Of a stretch of 64,000 nt of DNA, positions 8,774 to 17,849 are shown piece after piece. Below the pieces are notes generated by a model. That model was given only the letters and a program-made list of their open reading frames with translations, was not told the DNA's origin and made no database searches. The DNA lies in contig NZ_JASEEQ010000004.1 of the NCBI RefSeq assembly GCF_030019515.1, positions 186,001 through 250,000 on the forward strand. The letters run 5' to 3'. Each line of letters starts with the position of its first letter. Position 1 is the first letter of the stretch. The translations under genes and the position numbers were made by a program. This stretch comes from Nocardioides sp. (lineage in GTDB: Bacteria; Actinomycetota; Actinomycetes; Propionibacteriales; Nocardioidaceae).

Positions 8774-8825
8774 GTCTCGATACGCCCGTCGCGACCTCCT
8801 GCGTCGGTCGCGGGGCTACTCGACC
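8774..8825. repeat. GGTCGAG-type intergenic repeat, copy A
   Basis: Read on the minus strand this begins GGTCGAGTAGC and ends GTATCGAGAC, with an internal GCGACC/GGTCGC inverted repeat. It matches, with divergence, copies near 35135 and 50627/50786. It is also flanked by a short direct repeat, GCTGCTGGGT at 8751 and 8828, and TCGAAGGCAG(C/T)TCAG at 8760 and 8864. Confidence 0.55.
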
Positions 8826-8841
8826 TGGCTGCTGGGTCTTT

Positions 8842-8865
8842 GACTCCCGAGCAAGCTCCGGAGTC
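8842..8865 (-). terminator. Hairpin after nucS
   Basis: GACTCC and GGAGTC pair around an inner GAGC/GCTC stem with one mismatch, just past the nucS stop codon on the minus strand. There is no U-tract, so it may be a weak or factor-assisted terminator. Confidence 0.4.
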
Positions 8866-8874
8866 GAAGGCAGT

Positions 8875-9549
8875 TCAGAACAGGCGGTGGCTCGGGTCGT
8901 CGAGGCCGCGCAGCGCGTCGTAGTCGACCACGGCGCAGGCGATGCCGCGGTCGGTGGCCAGGACCCGCGCCTGCGGCTTGATCTCCTGGGCGGCGAAGAT
9001 GCCGCGCACCGGCGCGAGCAGCGGGTCCCGGTTCAGCAGCTCGAGGTAGCGGGTGAGCTGCTCGACGCCGTCGATCTCACCGCGGCGCTTGATCTCCACG
9101 GCCACGTTGCGGCCCTCGGCGTCCTTGCACATCAGGTCGACCGGCCCGATCGCGGTGGGGTACTCCCGCCGGACCAGGGTGAGGCCGGGGGAGAGCGTCG
9201 CCGGGTGCTCGGCCAGCATCTCCTGGAGGTGCTTCTCCACCCCGTCCTTCTGCAGGCCCGGGTCGACGCCGAGCTCGTGGAGCGACTCGTGGAGGACCTC
9301 CTCGATGAGGATCCGCAGGGTGTCGTCGTTCTTCGACGTCACCGTCCACTCGACCTGGCCCTCGTCGGTGGTGCCCTCGCGCAGCGTGCACGGCGGGGAC
9401 ATCCAGTTCAGCGGCTTGTAGGAGCCGCCGTCGGAGTGCACGAGGACGGATCCGTCCGCCTTGATCATCAGGACCCGGGTCGCCATCGGCAGGTGGGCGG
9501 TCAGCCGCCCGGCGTAGTCGACCTGGCAGCGGGCAACGACCAATCTCAC
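8875..9549 (-). CDS. nucS: Endonuclease NucS (non-canonical mismatch repair)
   Basis: 224 residues from a GTG; a GTG two codons earlier also exists, but GAGG lies seven bases before the chosen one and the N-terminus then reads [15 protein letters not shown] as in known NucS. The PD-(D/E)xK nuclease core is visible: [11 protein letters not shown], then [20 protein letters not shown]. Family hallmarks [22 protein letters not shown] and the C-terminal HRLF are present. NucS cleaves both strands at G-T, G-G and T-T mismatches and replaces MutS/MutL in most actinobacteria, working with the beta clamp. A possible -10 (TACGCT) lies some 40 bases upstream. Confidence 0.95.
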   Translation of the reverse strand: MRLVVARCQVDYAGRLTAHLPMATRVLMIKADGSVLVHSDGGSYKPLNWMSPPCTLREGTTDEGQVEWTVTSKNDDTLRILIEEVLHESLHELGVDPGLQKDGVEKHLQEMLAEHPATLSPGLTLVRREYPTAIGPVDLMCKDAEGRNVAVEIKRRGEIDGVEQLTRYLELLNRDPLLAPVRGIFAAQEIKPQARVLATDRGIACAVVDYDALRGLDDPSHRLF

Positions 9550-9605
9550 GAGCACACCTCAGCACACGACGGATTCCGACCGGAGCAGCGTAAGGGACCG
9601 GCTGC

Positions 9606-11165
9606 TCAGGCGCGGCAGGCCCGGCGGGCGATCTCCTCGGCCTCGGTCATGGCCGCGACCTCCACCATCTGGAACCCGTGCCCGCTCTGGCCCTCCTGCC
9701 AGCCCTTGTTCGCCAGGTCGGCGACCGCGCTGCGGGGCACCACCGTGACGAACGCCTTCATGGTGGTCCGCTCCAGGAGCGGCACGAACTCCCCGCCGAT
9801 CCAGTGGTTCATCTCGGCCGAGTACGCACCGACCGCCTCGCGGGAGTCGACGATCACGGTGCGCAGCGAGTGCTTCTGGATCAGCTCGAGCTGCTTGCCG
9901 AGGGCGGGCTTCACGGCCTGGTCCTGGTAGCGCAGCCAGCGCACGATCACGGCCTGCAGCTGGGGGGCGTGGGTGACCGAGACGACGCCCTGCACCTCCA
10001 GGGCCACCCCGCCTCTCGTCCCGGTGTCGTGGACGACCACCTCGGGCTCGGGCAGCCGGAACCGGTCGGTGACCGCGCCGAGGTCCGAGGAGAGGCTGGA
10101 GAGCTCGCCGGCCGCGCGCCGGGTGTGGGCGAGCTGCTCCATCGCGTGAGCGGTCGACGTGGCGACGCTCCCGACGGTCTCCGCGATCTGCTGCGACCCG
10201 TCTGCCGCCTCCAGCAGGCGCCGGCTCATCTCGGCGGTCGTGGCGGCCTGCTCCTCGATCGCGCTCGAGATCGTGGCCTGGTAGTCCGCGAACCGCCCGA
10301 TCACCTCCTGGGTGCGCTCGAGCGAGCTCACGGCCGCCCGGCTGCCGCTCTGCAGGGCGTCGACCTGCTCGGTGATGTCCTCGGTCGCGTGCGCGGTCTC
10401 CTGGGCCAGGCTCTTGACCTCGTCGGCGACGACCGCGAAGCCCTTGCCGGCCTCGCCGGCGCGGGCGGCCTCGATGGTCGCGTTGAGCGCGAGCAGGTTC
10501 GTCTGCCCGGCGATGGCGGTGATCAGCCGCACCACGTTGCCGATCCGCTCGCTCGCGCTGTCGAGCTCGGCCATGACCGCGGCCGCCTCGGCCGCCATCG
10601 AGACGGCCTCCTGGGCGACCGCGACCGCCTCGGTGACGTTCCGCGCGATCTCGGTGACCGAGTCGCTCATCTCGCGGGCACCGGTGGAGACCGCCGCGAC
10701 GTTGCTCGAGACGACCCCGGCGGCACTGCTGACCTCGGCCGCCCGGGTCGAGGTCTCCGCGAACGTCTGGCCCATCGCCTCGGTGGTGGCGGCCACCGAC
10801 TCGGCGGTGCCGTTGAGCGAGCCCACGGAGTCGGCGACGTCGCGCATCGCGGTCCGGGTGCGCTCGCCGACCGCGGCCAGCGCGCCGGTGAGGGGTGCGC
10901 CGGTCCCGGAGCCGATGCCGCCGGTGGGACTGCCGGTCAGGTCGCCGGCGGCGAGCGCGTCGACGTACGCCGCGGCCCGCCCCAGGGGAGCGAGCACCCG
11001 GCGGTGCAGCACGGTGGCGGCGGCGGCGGTGAGGAGCGTGGTGAGCAGCAGCAGGACCAACGCCGCCCGATCGCCGCGGACGACCACGGCGGCGACCGCC
11101 TGGAGTCCCACGACGGCGCCCAGGAGGATCCGGACCGGAGGAGCGTGCGACGCATCGCGCTGCAT
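9606..11165 (-). CDS. Methyl-accepting chemotaxis-like protein with C-terminal STAS-like domain
   Basis: 519 residues starting MQRDASH; GGGG lies six bases before the ATG. Two hydrophobic segments (about residues 10-60) are separated by only a few residues (RGDRAA), so there is no periplasmic sensor domain. A HAMP-like stretch ([19 protein letters not shown]) and the long signalling coiled coil follow, with the conserved hairpin tip around [21 protein letters not shown]. After residue ~385 is an extra globular domain with [16 protein letters not shown] and [13 protein letters not shown], similar in pattern to SpoIIAA/STAS-like domains. No cheA, cheW or flagellar gene is in the window, so its output partner is unknown. 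Confidence 0.82.
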   Translation of the reverse strand: MQRDASHAPPVRILLGAVVGLQAVAAVVVRGDRAALVLLLLTTLLTAAAATVLHRRVLAPLGRAAAYVDALAAGDLTGSPTGGIGSGTGAPLTGALAAVGERTRTAMRDVADSVGSLNGTAESVAATTEAMGQTFAETSTRAAEVSSAAGVVSSNVAAVSTGAREMSDSVTEIARNVTEAVAVAQEAVSMAAEAAAVMAELDSASERIGNVVRLITAIAGQTNLLALNATIEAARAGEAGKGFAVVADEVKSLAQETAHATEDITEQVDALQSGSRAAVSSLERTQEVIGRFADYQATISSAIEEQAATTAEMSRRLLEAADGSQQIAETVGSVATSTAHAMEQLAHTRRAAGELSSLSSDLGAVTDRFRLPEPEVVVHDTGTRGGVALEVQGVVSVTHAPQLQAVIVRWLRYQDQAVKPALGKQLELIQKHSLRTVIVDSREAVGAYSAEMNHWIGGEFVPLLERTTMKAFVTVVPRSAVADLANKGWQEGQSGHGFQMVEVAAMTEAEEIARRACRA

Positions 11166-11335
11166 GGGGGACCCCTTCGTTCGGCAAGGTCGGAGGGCAT
11201 GCACCGACGGCCCCTTCTTCGGCAGGACGGGCGCCGAGTTGAGGAGAAGGCGCGCACTCGTGGCGTGGGTAAGTTACCGGCGGGTGAACTAAGTCACGGT
11301 GACCGGCCCGAACCCCTCGTGACACGATGCCCCGC

Positions 11336-13168
11336 ATGACGAGCACCTCCACCGAGACCGCCGCTCCCGGAGCCGGGCGCGAGTTCCGCACGATCGGCGT
11401 CATCGGCCTGGGCACCATGGGTGCCGGCATCGCCGAGGTCTTCGCCCGCGCCGGCCACCCCGTGGTCGGCGTCGAGAAGGACGAGGAGTCCCTGGCCCGG
11501 GGCCGCCAGTACCTCGAGCACTCGACCTCCCGCGCGGTCAAGCGCGAGAAGATGACCGAGGCCGAGCAGGCCGAGCTGCTGGACCGGATCACGTTCACCA
11601 CCGCGCTCAAGGACCTCGCCGACACCGACTTCGTCGTCGAGGCCGTGGTGGAGTCCGTCGAGACCAAGAAGGCGATCTTCCGCGACCTCGACGAGATCGT
11701 GCGCCCCGAGACGATCCTGGCCACGAACACGTCCTCGCTCTCGGTCACCGAGATCTCGACCGCGAACGGCAGCCCCGGCCGCGTGGTCGGCGTGCACTTC
11801 TTCAACCCGGCGCCGGTCCAGTCCCTGGTGGAGATCGTGCAGACGGTCGTGACCGAGCAGAGCGTCCTCGACGACGCGACGGCCCTGGTCACCAGCCTCG
11901 GGAAGGCGCCGGTCGTCTGCGGCGACAAGGCGGGCTTCATCGCCAACACGCTGCTCTTCGGCTACCTCAACCACGCGGTCGCCATGTACGAGGGCCGCTA
12001 CGCCTCCCGCGAGGACATCGACGCCGCGATGCGCTTCGGGTGCGGCTACCCGATGGGCCCGCTCGCGCTGCTCGACCTGATCGGCCTGGACACGGCGTAC
12101 GAGATCCTCGAGACCATGTACCGCCAGGGCCGCGACCGGCTGCACGCGCCGCGCCCGATCCTCAAGCAGATGGTCACCGCGGGCCGGCTCGGGCGCAAGA
12201 CCGGGCGCGGGTTCTACTCCTACGAGGCCGCGGACAGCCCGGCGGTCGTCGCCGACGAGCTGACCCCGTCGGCCGACCAGAAGCCCCAGCTCCGCCACGA
12301 CATCAAGCTGGTCGGGGTGGTCGGCACCGGCACGATGGCGACCGGCATCGTCGAGGTCTTCGCCAAGAGCGGGTACGACGTCCTCTACGTCGGCCGCTCC
12401 GCCGACAAGGTCGCGGGCGTCCGCGCCGCGATCGAGAAGTCCCTCGACAAGGCCATCCAGCGCGGCAAGCTCGAGGAGTCCGCCAAGGCGGAGGTGCTCG
12501 GCCGGCTGACCGGCAGCACGTCGCTGGACGACCTCGCGCCGGTCGACATCGTGGTCGAGGCGATCGCCGAGGACCTCGCGATCAAGACCACGCTGTTCGC
12601 GAACCTCGACGAGATCTGCCGGCAGGGGAACGGCGGGGCGGGCGCGATCCTGGCCACGACGACCTCGTCGCTCCCGGTCATCGAGTGCGCCCAGGCCACC
12701 TCGCGGCCGCAGGACGTCGTCGGCATGCACTTCTTCAACCCGGCGCCGGTGATGCGACTGGTCGAGGTGGTCTCGACGGTCGTCACCTCCGACGACGTCA
12801 CCGAGACCACGCGGGCGCTGTGCGACCGGGTCGGCAAGGTCGCGGTCTCGTGCGGCGACCGGGCCGGCTTCATCGTGAACGCGCTGCTGTTCCCCTACCT
12901 CAACGACGCGGTGAAGATGCTCGAGGCGCACTACGCCACCGCCGACGACATCGACCTCGCGATGAAGCAGGGCTGCGCGCTGCCGATGGGCCCGTTCGAG
13001 CTGCTCGACGTGGTCGGCAACGACGTCTCGCTGGCGATCCAGCGCGAGCTGTACCTGGAGTTCCGCGAGCCCGGGTTCGCCCCCGCGCCGCTGCTCGAGC
13101 ACCTGGTCACCGCCGGCTACCTGGGCCGCAAGACCAAGCGCGGGTTCCGGGACTACTCGGCCCGCTGA
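11336..13168 (+). CDS. Tandem 3-hydroxyacyl-CoA dehydrogenase (two fused units)
   Basis: About 610 residues; an ATG three codons earlier is also possible. Two complete dehydrogenase units follow one another. Unit 1 (about 15-300) has the NAD-binding GLGTMG, the catalytic-His segment VHFFNPAPVQSLVE and PMGPLALLDLIG. Unit 2 (about 320-605) repeats these as GTGTMA, MHFFNPAPVMRLVE and PMGPFELLDVVG. Both active sites look intact. The reaction is NAD-dependent oxidation of L-3-hydroxyacyl-CoA to 3-oxoacyl-CoA (or reduction of acetoacetyl-CoA), in beta-oxidation or C4 metabolism. It fits with the thiolase, hydratase and ETF genes elsewhere in the window. Confidence 0.9.
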   Translation: MTSTSTETAAPGAGREFRTIGVIGLGTMGAGIAEVFARAGHPVVGVEKDEESLARGRQYLEHSTSRAVKREKMTEAEQAELLDRITFTTALKDLADTDFVVEAVVESVETKKAIFRDLDEIVRPETILATNTSSLSVTEISTANGSPGRVVGVHFFNPAPVQSLVEIVQTVVTEQSVLDDATALVTSLGKAPVVCGDKAGFIANTLLFGYLNHAVAMYEGRYASREDIDAAMRFGCGYPMGPLALLDLIGLDTAYEILETMYRQGRDRLHAPRPILKQMVTAGRLGRKTGRGFYSYEAADSPAVVADELTPSADQKPQLRHDIKLVGVVGTGTMATGIVEVFAKSGYDVLYVGRSADKVAGVRAAIEKSLDKAIQRGKLEESAKAEVLGRLTGSTSLDDLAPVDIVVEAIAEDLAIKTTLFANLDEICRQGNGGAGAILATTTSSLPVIECAQATSRPQDVVGMHFFNPAPVMRLVEVVSTVVTSDDVTETTRALCDRVGKVAVSCGDRAGFIVNALLFPYLNDAVKMLEAHYATADDIDLAMKQGCALPMGPFELLDVVGNDVSLAIQRELYLEFREPGFAPAPLLEHLVTAGYLGRKTKRGFRDYSAR

Positions 13169-13183
13169 GGGCCAGCGGGTGTC

Positions 13184-13235
13184 GGTTTCCCCGGGTACCC
13201 GGGGAAACCAGCACTGTTCGGCCGAAACTTCGGCC
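13184..13235. repeat. Palindromic intergenic element, family 1, copy 1
   Basis: A perfect 26-bp palindrome (13184-13209; left half GGTTTCCCCGGGT) is followed by AGCACTGTTC and a second palindrome, GGCCGAAACTTCGGCC. The same 52-bp arrangement recurs at 30915-30966 with only a few differences. A further GTTCGGC/GCCGAAC pair spans 13217-13260. It lies just after the dehydrogenase stop and could end transcription in either direction. Confidence 0.75.
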
Positions 13236-13333
13236 CAGAAGCGCAGGCTTCAGCCGAACGGCGTGACTGGTGTGACGACGCCTCGGCGGGTCGTGGGGAG
13301 TGTCGGCTGCCACGGCTGGGTACGGCGTGCGTC

Positions 13334-14809
13334 ATGGCAGTCGAAACCGGTCGGATCACCACCGACATCCCCGCCCGCCTGGACCGGCTCCCGTGGGCCC
13401 GTTGGCACTGGCTCGTCGTCGTCGGCCTCGGGACCGTCTGGATCCTGGACGGGCTCGAGGTCACCATCGTCGGCTCGATGTCCGACGCGCTCAAGCCGGA
13501 CGGCACCGGCCTGGGCATGAACAACTTCGACATCGGCCTCGCGGGCTCGATGTACGTCGCGGGCGCCTGCATCGGCGCGCTGTTCTTCGGCCAGCTGACC
13601 GACCGGCTCGGCCGCAAGAAGCTCTTCCTCATCACGCTCGCCGTCTACACCGTGGCGACGGTGCTGACGGCGTTCTCGATGAACCCGATGTGGTACTTCG
13701 CGTGCCGCTTCCTGACCGGCTGCGGCATCGGTGGCGAGTACGCCGCGATCAACTCCGCCATCGACGAGCTGATCCCGGCGAAGTACCGCGGCCGGGTCGA
13801 CATCGCCATCAACGGCTCGTTCTGGGTCGGCGCGGCCGGTGGCGCGCTGCTGACCATCCCGCTGCTCGACCCGACGATGATCGACCAGTCCTGGGGCTGG
13901 CGGCTCGCGTTCGGCCTGGGCGCGATCCTCGCCGTCGGGATCCTGGTCGTCCGGCGCAACGTCCCGGAGAGCCCGCGGTGGCTGTTCATCCACGGTCGTG
14001 AGGACGAGGCGGAGGAGATCGTCCGCGACATCGAGCGCACGATCTCGCAGGAGTCGGGCCGGGAGCTGCGTCAGGTCAGCGACACGATCACGGTGCGACA
14101 GCGCAAGTCGATCGGCATCGCCCTGATCGCGAGGACGGTGTTCACGCTCTACCCCAAGCGGACCGTGCTGTGCTTCTCGCTCTTCGTCGGGCAGGCGTTC
14201 CTCTACAACGCGTTCTTCTTCACGTACGGCGACACCCTGACGACGTTCCTCGGTGTCGAGCAGACCGGTTACTACATCGCGGTGTTCGCGGCCAGCAACT
14301 TCGCCGGGGCGCTGCTGCTGAGCCCGCTGTTCGACACCCTCGGACGGGTCAAGATGATCACCGCGACGTACATCGGGTCCGGGGTGCTGCTCGCCGTGAC
14401 CGGCTTCTACTTGGGCAGCTTCGACGCCAAGACCCTCACGCTGATGGGCGCGATCATCTTCTTCATGGCCTCCGCCGGCGCCAGCGCGGCGTACCTCACC
14501 GCCAGCGAGGTCTTCCCGATGGAGACCCGGGCGCTGTGCATCGCGTTCTTCTACGCGATCGGCACCGCCGCCGGCGGCATCTCCGGGCCGCTGTTCTTCG
14601 GCTGGCTGATCGAGCAGGCCTCGGTGGACAAGGACATCACCCAGATCGCGATCGGCTACTTCGTCGGCGCCGCGCTGATGATCATCGGCGGCGTCGTCGA
14701 GGCCTTCCTGGGCGTCAAGGCGGAGGGCAGGTCGCTCGAGAGCATCGCCCAGCCGCTCACCGCCGAGGACACCGGCACCACCGGCTCCACGCAGCCCCAG
14801 CACGCCTGA
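13334..14809 (+). CDS. MFS transporter, metabolite:H+ symporter type
   Basis: 491 residues with twelve predicted membrane segments. The MFS signature after the second segment is GQLTDRLGRKKLF (residues ~88-100), and its second-half copy is SPLFDTLGRVKMI. RFLTGCGIGGEYA in segment 4 and PESPRWLFIHGR before the central loop match sugar-porter/aromatic-acid-type symporters. It probably imports an organic acid, aromatic compound or sugar with protons; the substrate cannot be told. It follows the dehydrogenase after a 165-bp gap holding repeat elements, so it probably has its own promoter. Confidence 0.88.
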   Translation: MAVETGRITTDIPARLDRLPWARWHWLVVVGLGTVWILDGLEVTIVGSMSDALKPDGTGLGMNNFDIGLAGSMYVAGACIGALFFGQLTDRLGRKKLFLITLAVYTVATVLTAFSMNPMWYFACRFLTGCGIGGEYAAINSAIDELIPAKYRGRVDIAINGSFWVGAAGGALLTIPLLDPTMIDQSWGWRLAFGLGAILAVGILVVRRNVPESPRWLFIHGREDEAEEIVRDIERTISQESGRELRQVSDTITVRQRKSIGIALIARTVFTLYPKRTVLCFSLFVGQAFLYNAFFFTYGDTLTTFLGVEQTGYYIAVFAASNFAGALLLSPLFDTLGRVKMITATYIGSGVLLAVTGFYLGSFDAKTLTLMGAIIFFMASAGASAAYLTASEVFPMETRALCIAFFYAIGTAAGGISGPLFFGWLIEQASVDKDITQIAIGYFVGAALMIIGGVVEAFLGVKAEGRSLESIAQPLTAEDTGTTGSTQPQHA

Positions 14810-14851
14810 CCCACCGCCGGGCCGACCCGGAGAGAGCAGAGGAGACACCCG

Positions 14852-15088
14852 ATGCCGATGCCACCGCCGAAGCCGTCGACCGAGGGCAAGCGCGATCGTC
14901 AGGTCTTCCACGAGATGGGCCAGATCGTGCGCGCCCTGGAGGCCGAGGGGCCCCAGCCGCCCGACGTGCTCGCGCGGATCGTGGGCGCGACGTACTGGGA
15001 GCGGGACCGCTTCGATCGTGCGCTCGCGCTCGCCGTCGCGGACGGGCTGGTCTACCGGACCGCTGAGGGCGAGCTGGCTGCCGGCTGA
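14852..15088 (+). CDS. Small predicted winged-helix-like protein
   Basis: 78 residues, preceded by a good purine-rich ribosome site (AGAGGAGA). After a Pro-rich N-terminus, residues ~20-75 (QVFHEMGQIVRALEAEG, VLARIVGATYWERDRF, ALAVADGLVYRTAEGEL) have the helix-helix-helix-wing pattern of small winged-helix proteins. Function unknown. It lies 42 bp after the MFS gene and could be co-transcribed with it. Confidence 0.65.
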   Translation: MPMPPPKPSTEGKRDRQVFHEMGQIVRALEAEGPQPPDVLARIVGATYWERDRFDRALALAVADGLVYRTAEGELAAG

Positions 15089-15136
15089 CCCGGCTGACCC
15101 GGCCGATCCGGCCACGCGCAGGTTGTCCGCTCTCCG

Positions 15137-15142
15137 TAGGCT
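15137..15142 (+). promoter_or_regulatory. -10 element for leaderless hypothetical gene
   Basis: TAGGCT ends six bases before the ATG at 15149, with no Shine-Dalgarno sequence between. This is the actinobacterial leaderless arrangement. Confidence 0.5.
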
Positions 15143-15148
15143 GAGTCC

Positions 15149-15916
15149 ATGGAAGGCGTGGTGATCCTCCTCCTGCTGGCCGCCGTCGTCGTGGCGGTCG
15201 TGCTCGCCCGGCGCAGCAGCCGGGCCCGCGAGCTCGAGCGCCGGCGCGCCGAGCTGGAGCCGGTCAAGAAGCTCGCGTTCGAGGACATCACGGCTCTGGG
15301 GGAGCAGCTGCAGGCACTCGACCTCGAGCTCGCGGGGCACCCGCTCGGAGCGGGGGAGAACGCCGACTACCAGCGCGCCCTCGACGCCTACGAGTCGGCG
15401 AAGACCGCCGGCGACGCGATGACGCGTCCCGACGACGTCCGGCACGTCACGCAGATCCTCGAGGACGGGCGCTACGCGATCGCGTGCGTCCGCGCGCGGG
15501 TGGCGGGCGATCCGCTGCCGACCCGCCGCCCGCCGTGCTTCTTCGACCCGCGGCACGGCCTGTCCGTGACCGACGTGCCGTGGACCCCGCCCGGTGGCGC
15601 GACCCGCGACGTTCCCGCCTGTGCCCTCGACGCCGAGCGGGTCGCCGCCGGCGCCGACCCCGACGCCCGGATGGTGATGGTCGGCGCGCAGCGGGTGCCC
15701 TACTGGCAGGGCGGCCGCGCCTACCAGCCCTACGCCTCGGGCTACTTCGGTGCGTTCACGCCGATGGACTGGATGTTCGCCGGGCTGCTGTTCGGCGGCT
15801 TCGGCGGCTTCGACGCGCTCGGTGAGGGGATCGGCGCCCTCGGCGAGGGCATCGGTGACGGGATCGGCTCGATCGGCGACGGCATCGGCGACCTGTTCGA
15901 CGGGTTCGACTTCTAG
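15149..15916 (+). CDS. Membrane-anchored hypothetical protein with Gly/Ile repeat tail
   Basis: 255 residues. Residues 1-20 are one N-terminal membrane segment followed by a basic/acidic helical stretch (RARELERRRAELEPVKK). The middle carries a pair of Cys-bearing motifs, RRPPCFFDPRHGLSV and DVPACALDAERV. The tail has YWQGGRAYQPYASGYFG, a hydrophobic GF-rich patch and near-repeats of GEGIG/GDGIG, ending DLFDGFDF. I do not recognise a named family; the CFFDPRHG motif and glycine-rich end recall uncharacterised actinobacterial cell-envelope proteins. The stop codon overlaps that of the convergent subtilase. Confidence 0.75.
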   Translation: MEGVVILLLLAAVVVAVVLARRSSRARELERRRAELEPVKKLAFEDITALGEQLQALDLELAGHPLGAGENADYQRALDAYESAKTAGDAMTRPDDVRHVTQILEDGRYAIACVRARVAGDPLPTRRPPCFFDPRHGLSVTDVPWTPPGGATRDVPACALDAERVAAGADPDARMVMVGAQRVPYWQGGRAYQPYASGYFGAFTPMDWMFAGLLFGGFGGFDALGEGIGALGEGIGDGIGSIGDGIGDLFDGFDF

Positions 15917-17847
15917 CGTCGGCTGCTCCGCAGTTGGGCCACGTGCAGGGTGACGAACCGGCCGAGCAGCGAGTCGCTGTCGACGGTGTCGGGGTCGGAG
16001 GCCGCGTAGTCGCCGGTGACCTCGAACGTGTACGTCCCCGCCGTCGCGCCCCGGGGCAGCCGGACCGTCGCCAGCGCCGTGCCCGAGCCCGCGACCGGGT
16101 CCGAGGTGGTCGTGGCGATCACCTTCCCGCTCGGGTCCAGGACCTGCACGGTGTAGCTGAACAGGCTCGCGCCGACGGTGCCGCCGGAGGGGAACGCCAG
16201 GCTCACCGCGAGCCGGCGGGTGCGGGCCGGGACCGGCACGTCGTACGACGCGCTGTCGCTGCCGCCCGCGGTCGCCGGGGGCGCCTCGTGGACGAAGAAG
16301 TCGGACCGGACCACCGTGGTGCGGTCCGCGGCGAGCACCCGGCGGTCCGCCCGGTGGGCAGCGGCACGCAGCCGGTCCTGCCAGCCGTCGGAGCGCACCA
16401 GCCGCACCGCGCGGTCGAGGTTGGCGTAGCCGTACCCGACCTCCCAGAACGGCAGCGCGGCCGTGCCGCCCGTCGCCCGCACCGGTGTCGCGGTGGCCTG
16501 GAGGGCGAGCCGCACCTGAGCGGGCGTGAGCCGGGGCTGGGCCTGCAGCAGCACCGCGGCCGCGCCGGCGATGTGGGGCGAGGCCATCGAGGTGCCCGAG
16601 GCCGACGCGTTCTCGTCCGGGCCGCACGGCCCGATCAGGGTGCCGGCGCTGTCGCAGCTCGAGCTGATGTCGACGCCGGGGGCGGTGATGTCCGGGTGCA
16701 CCAGCCCGATCCGGTCGCCGGCGAAGGTCGTGTGGCCCTCGGCGCCGATCGCCGTGGGCAGCGAGTTGTCGTGCACCAGCCCGTTGGACGAGAAGTCGCC
16801 GCGGAACCGGTCCAGGGTGCCGGCCGCCACCGAGATCACCCATGGGGACTGGGAGAACGGGTTCAGGCTCATCGGCACGTCGCCGCTGCCGGAGTTGCCG
16901 GCGGCGAAGACCACGGTCACGCCGCGGTCGGCCACGGCCCTGGTGGCGACGGCGACCGGGTCGGCGGGGTCGAACTGGCGGTAGCTGTTGCCCCAGGAGT
17001 TGTTGACGACGTCGATGCCGAGCAGGTCCGGCTGGTCGAGCATGTAGTCGTACGCGGTGACGACCGCGGTCGTGAACAGCACCGCGCCGATCGCGAAGCA
17101 GGCGAGGTCGGCGTCCGGGGCGACGCCGTACCGGCTGCCGTCCTCGACCGAGGAGGAGTCGGCGGCGATGATGCCGGCGACGTGCGTCCCGTGGCCGCTG
17201 CCGAGGTCGGTGTTGCTCACCGGCCCTTGGTCGACCGGGACCACGATGGCCGGGTCGGTCCCGGCGTTGGCGTACTCGGGGCTGAGCAGGCTCACGTTGT
17301 GCACGACGTGGTCCGCGAGATCGGAGTGGGTCGCGTCGCAGCCGGAGTCGACGACGCCGACGGTCACGCCCTTGCCGGTCAGGCCGCGGGTGCGCAGGCT
17401 CTGCGCGGCCGCCGGGCTGGAGGACATCGCGTCCGTCGACGGGGTGTCGAGGAGCTGGAGCCGCTCGTCGGGGTAGACGTCGAGGGCGATGCCGGCGGTG
17501 ACCGCCTGGACCATCGCGGGCACCGGGCCCTCGACCAGGGCGAGCGGCAGGTGGGACATCGGCTGCACGACCAGCCCCAGCGCGCGCAGCGCGCCGACCT
17601 GGGCGTCGGTCGGCACGGCGTCGAAGGTGACGATCGCCCGGTGGTTCGGCGTGCCGTCGGCGAGCAGGCGGTCGAGGCCGCGGTGTGCGCCCGGCGCGAG
17701 CCCCTGGAGGGTGGATCCGGCCGCCAGGACCGGGGGTGTCGCCGGGGGTGTCGCCGGGGGTGTCGCCGCGGCCGCGACGCCGGTGAGGGACAGGACGGCC
17801 GCGAGGGCGCAGGTGAGCGCGAGCAGCCGGGTGCGCGAGGATGGCAT
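15913..17847 (-). CDS. Secreted subtilisin-like serine protease (S8)
   Basis: 644 residues with a signal peptide (about 1-27), followed by a short (A)TPP repeat encoded by four near-identical 12-base units. A propeptide-like inhibitor region precedes the catalytic domain. The triad is visible: Asp167 (VVDSGCDATH), His219 (GHGTHVAG) and Ser420 (SGTSMASPH), with the oxyanion Asn318 (FAAGNSG). After residue ~480 comes a beta-sandwich-like C-terminal domain of the pre-peptidase type. The enzyme should be an extracellular endopeptidase. Its ATG is only two bases from the ATG of the divergent GH114 gene. Confidence 0.93.
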   Translation of the reverse strand: MPSSRTRLLALTCALAAVLSLTGVAAAATPPATPPATPPVLAAGSTLQGLAPGAHRGLDRLLADGTPNHRAIVTFDAVPTDAQVGALRALGLVVQPMSHLPLALVEGPVPAMVQAVTAGIALDVYPDERLQLLDTPSTDAMSSSPAAAQSLRTRGLTGKGVTVGVVDSGCDATHSDLADHVVHNVSLLSPEYANAGTDPAIVVPVDQGPVSNTDLGSGHGTHVAGIIAADSSSVEDGSRYGVAPDADLACFAIGAVLFTTAVVTAYDYMLDQPDLLGIDVVNNSWGNSYRQFDPADPVAVATRAVADRGVTVVFAAGNSGSGDVPMSLNPFSQSPWVISVAAGTLDRFRGDFSSNGLVHDNSLPTAIGAEGHTTFAGDRIGLVHPDITAPGVDISSSCDSAGTLIGPCGPDENASASGTSMASPHIAGAAAVLLQAQPRLTPAQVRLALQATATPVRATGGTAALPFWEVGYGYANLDRAVRLVRSDGWQDRLRAAAHRADRRVLAADRTTVVRSDFFVHEAPPATAGGSDSASYDVPVPARTRRLAVSLAFPSGGTVGASLFSYTVQVLDPSGKVIATTTSDPVAGSGTALATVRLPRGATAGTYTFEVTGDYAASDPDTVDSDSLLGRFVTLHVAQLRSSRR

Positions 17848-17849
17848 GG

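Noticed and set aside
13250..16843. Very long minus-strand open frame opposite the MFS transporter and small genes
   Set aside because: Composition-driven antisense frame; it runs through several well-supported genes on the other strand and inside the subtilase in another frame.
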